Source: an uncultured Kouleothrix sp. (GTDB taxonomy: Bacteria > Chloroflexota > Chloroflexia > Chloroflexales > Roseiflexaceae). Taken from it: a DNA stretch of 7,781 bases. The stretch lies in assembly GCA_937858455.1 (NCBI GenBank), contig CALLYN010000049.1, forward strand, positions 1-7,781, written 5' to 3'. Of the stretch, positions 5,888-7,781 are shown piece by piece. Both the position numbers and the translations under genes were made by a program. A model generated the notes under the pieces. That model made no database searches, was not told the DNA's origin, and was given only the letters and a program-made list of their open reading frames with translations. Numbering within the stretch: position 1 is the stretch's first letter; the number at the start of each line of letters is the position of its first letter.

Positions 5888-7585
5888 ATGCACAGGATCG
5901 TTGGAGCGAGCCTGCGGTTGCGGCTCGTCGTCGTTGCGCTCGCGGCGGGGCTGATCTGCTTCGGCATTGTGCAGATGCGCACCATGCCGGTGGACGTGCT
6001 GCCCGAATTCACACCGCCGTACGTCGAGATCCAGACCGAATCGCTCGGCCTTTCCGCCCAGGAAGTCGAGCAGCTGATCACCGTGCCGCTTGAGCAAGAT
6101 CTGCTGAACGGCCTGCCCTGGCTCCAGACGATCCGCTCGGAGTCGGTGCCGGGGCTTTCGTCGATCGTGCTGCTGTTTCAGCCAGGCACCGACCTGATCC
6201 GCGCGCGGCAGATGGTGTCGGAGCGCATGACCCAGGCCGTGGCGCTGCCGCACGTCTCGAAGCCGCCAACCATGCTCCAGCCGCTGTCGTCGAGCAGCCG
6301 GGTGCTGATGGTCGGCCTGTCGTCGAAGGATCTCTCGCTGATCCAGATGTCGGTGCTGGCGCGTTGGACGATCGCGCCGCGCCTGATGGGCGTACCCGGC
6401 GTGGCCAATGTGGCGATCTGGGGCCAGCGCGACCGGCAGCTGCAGGTGCAGGTAGACCCAAAGCGCCTGCAGGAGAAGAACGTGTCGCTGCTGCAGGTGC
6501 TCGAGACCACCGCAAACTCGCTGTGGGTTTCGTCGCTGAGCTTTGTGGAGGCCTCGACGCCCGGCACCGGCGGGTTCATCGACACGGCGAACCAGCGCCT
6601 GGGCATCCGCCACATCCTGCCGATTGTGTCGGGCGACAGCCTGGCGCAGGTGCCGATCGAAGAGACCTCGCTGCGGCTGAGCGACGTGGCGAACGTGGTT
6701 GAGGATCACCAGCCGCTGATCGGCGACGCGCTGACAAACAATGGTGCCAGCATCATGCTGGTGATCGAAAAGTTCCCCGGCGCCAGCACGTTCGACGTGA
6801 CGCGCAATATCGAGCAGGCGCTTGAAGATATGCGCCCCGGCCTCGCGGGCATGCAGACCGACTCGAGCGTCTTCCGGCCGGCCGACTTCATCCAGGCGAT
6901 GCTGGACAACCTGGCGCTGACGCTGCTGATCGGGTTTGTGGCCATGCTGCTGGCGCTGGTGGCGTTCTTCTTTGAGTGGCGCACAGTGCTGATCAGCCTG
7001 GTCACCATCCCGCTGGCGGTGGTGGCGGCCGGGCTGGTGCTGTGGATGCGCGGCGCGACGATCAATATCGTTGCGATCCTCGGGCTGGCGGTTGCCGCAG
7101 GCGTGCTGATCGACGACGCGATCGTCGATGTTGAGCACGTGGTGCGGCGGCTGCGCGCGGCGCCCGGCGAGCCTGCGGCGGCGGTGATCCGCGCGGCGGT
7201 GCTCGAGATGCGCGGCCCGCTGGCCTACGCGCTGCTGATCGCGCTGCTGGCGATCGTGCCGGTGTTCTTTGTCGAGGGCATGCTCGGCACGTTCCTGCAG
7301 CCGCTGGCGCTGACCTACCTGCTGGCGGTGGTGGCGGGCATGGCGGTGGCGCTGCTGGTGACGCCGGGGCTGTGCCTGCTGCTGCTGGATGATGGACTGC
7401 GGCGCGTTGGGGTTCTCGAAGCTCAGATCCTTGAGGTACTGCCCGAGGATACGGATGGACGGCTGACCCTGTTGAGCCTGTCCCGCCTCCGCCGCGGCGG
7501 ATCCGCTTTCGGGGTTTGCTGGCGGCGTCGTGGAGTTCGGGGGATTGGACATCAGGAGCCTCGTTTTAGAACTGGCCCTCGCTAA
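5888..7585 (+). CDS. Truncated efflux RND transporter permease (heavy-metal/CusA-CzcA-like), N-terminal half only
   Basis: The product starts like RND pumps of the heavy-metal-efflux group: a first membrane helix (about 10-28), then the MPVDVLPEF stretch and a periplasmic porter region with VEQLITVPLEQDLL, VPGVANVAIWG and related family segments up to about 330. A run of membrane helices (about 340-500) follows, including AAGVLIDDAIVDVEHVV (403-418), which aligns with the helix-4 motif whose acidic residues carry protons. Such pumps are usually about 1,000-1,050 residues. RND similarity ends at about residue 500 (base ~7387), just after VTPGLCLLLL. The remaining ~65 residues to TAA at 7583-7585 are the antisense reading of a secB start and have no pump character. 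The second periplasmic loop and helices 7-12 are absent, so this cannot be a working pump as written. Substrate is unknown; no adaptor or outer-membrane partner gene is in the window. Confidence 0.88.
   Translation: MHRIVGASLRLRLVVVALAAGLICFGIVQMRTMPVDVLPEFTPPYVEIQTESLGLSAQEVEQLITVPLEQDLLNGLPWLQTIRSESVPGLSSIVLLFQPGTDLIRARQMVSERMTQAVALPHVSKPPTMLQPLSSSSRVLMVGLSSKDLSLIQMSVLARWTIAPRLMGVPGVANVAIWGQRDRQLQVQVDPKRLQEKNVSLLQVLETTANSLWVSSLSFVEASTPGTGGFIDTANQRLGIRHILPIVSGDSLAQVPIEETSLRLSDVANVVEDHQPLIGDALTNNGASIMLVIEKFPGASTFDVTRNIEQALEDMRPGLAGMQTDSSVFRPADFIQAMLDNLALTLLIGFVAMLLALVAFFFEWRTVLISLVTIPLAVVAAGLVLWMRGATINIVAILGLAVAAGVLIDDAIVDVEHVVRRLRAAPGEPAAAVIRAAVLEMRGPLAYALLIALLAIVPVFFVEGMLGTFLQPLALTYLLAVVAGMAVALLVTPGLCLLLLDDGLRRVGVLEAQILEVLPEDTDGRLTLLSLSRLRRGGSAFGVCWRRRGVRGIGHQEPRFRTGPR
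7391..7552 (-). pseudogene. secB: 5' fragment of secB (protein-export chaperone), cut by the junction
   Basis: Read on the minus strand from ATG at 7552, residues 1-30 are a low-complexity Ala/Pro/Gln-rich tail typical of alphaproteobacterial SecB N-termini. Residues 33-51 (IRILGQYLKDLSFENPNAP) match the conserved start of the SecB core. SecB proteins are usually about 150-170 residues. After about Ser53 the frame enters Gln-rich sequence that is merely the complement of CTG codons of the RND gene. GAGG lies six bases before the ATG. SecB holds preproteins unfolded for SecA in Proteobacteria and is not expected in the organism the rest of the window suggests. An in-frame ATG at 7594 is possible but lacks support. 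Confidence 0.8.
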
Positions 7586-7627
7586 CATGCGCAACCCTGC
7601 CCCTGCAAGCCGGGACGGGACAGGTGT

Positions 7628-7777
7628 TCAGCCTTTCCCTTGGTCCGGCTGTTCGACCTCGGCCGTTATGTCGATGGCTTCGACCTCGATGCCGATCTGG
7701 TCGAGCGTGGCGCGGATGTCGGCGAGGCTGGCCGAGGTATCGAGGTGATCCTTGAGCCAGGAAAGCGTGAATTTCAT
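7628..7777 (-). pseudogene. pheT: N-terminal fragment of pheT (phenylalanyl-tRNA synthetase beta subunit)
   Basis: From ATG at 7777 on the minus strand, residues 1-33 ([14 protein letters not shown], then a helix ending QIGIEVE) match the start of bacterial PheT, with the style of alphaproteobacterial copies. PheT is normally about 800 residues, but this frame stops after 49 codons (TGA at 7628-7630). Residues 34-49 ([16 protein letters not shown]) do not look like PheT. They could be the tail of another gene upstream of secB; FxsA is one candidate because fxsA is near secB in some alphaproteobacteria, but the piece is too short to decide. It lies 75 bases upstream of the secB start on the same strand. 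The start is at the window edge, so its ribosome binding site cannot be judged. Confidence 0.6.
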
Positions 7778-7781
7778 GGGT

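Noticed and set aside
5609..7594. 661-codon open frame on the minus strand
   Set aside because: Only its first ~53 SecB codons (7552-7391) are real. The rest is the antisense of the RND gene, giving His/Gln/Arg-rich sequence with no domain.
1..7781. CRISPR array, tRNA, rRNA or insertion sequence with transposase
   Set aside because: No regularly spaced direct repeats, no cloverleaf-like or rRNA sequence and no transposase-like protein were seen on either strand.

Overview
The window is GC-rich, with strong G/C preference at third codon positions and several gene types typical of environmental bacteria: a CHASE3/PAS/GAF NarL-type histidine kinase, a LuxR-type response regulator, an SUMF1-domain protein and a heavy-metal-type RND pump. 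Taken together these suggest a member of the Chloroflexota (Chloroflexia-like), but this is an inference from style and gene content; there is no rRNA or tRNA here. The last ~390 bases look different: they read as alphaproteobacterial secB and pheT pieces and are probably not from the same genome.

Layout. Bases 1-1133 (+) hold the 3' part of a gene for a protein with four DnaJ-like CxxCxGx(G/A) motifs and a C-terminal membrane anchor. It converges on an SUMF1/formylglycine-generating-enzyme-like gene (minus strand, 1912 down to 1130); the two stop codons share the same CTAG. A 572-base intergenic region (1913-2484) follows. It carries a cluster of strong hairpins (1955-2037), an AT-rich stretch, a good sigma70-type promoter (2161-2189) whose -10 overlaps a perfect 12-base palindrome, and a ~290-base leader with competing secondary structures. 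This leads into a two-gene operon: a 780-residue sensor kinase (2485-4827) and, 23 bases on, its 213-residue NarL/LuxR response regulator (4851-5492). A clear intrinsic terminator closes the operon (5525-5566). Directly after it the TACTAC/GTAGTA half-sites of the promoter palindrome recur. After about 300 further bases without a gene comes an RND efflux pump gene with an ideal ribosome binding site (start 5888).

The pump is cut at about residue 500 of an expected ~1,000 or more. From about 7388 onward the sequence is the reverse strand of the 5' end of secB (SecB residues 1 to ~53). Upstream of secB on the same minus strand is a 49-codon frame whose first ~33 residues are the start of PheT. 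SecB is essentially a proteobacterial chaperone, so the simplest reading is a chimeric join (assembly artefact), with recombination or transfer as the alternative.

Functionally, the kinase would sense an extracytoplasmic signal through CHASE3 and cytoplasmic signals through PAS and GAF, then phosphorylate Asp59 of the regulator. The regulator may act on its own promoter and on the region ahead of the pump gene; the shared half-sites are the only sequence hint of this.
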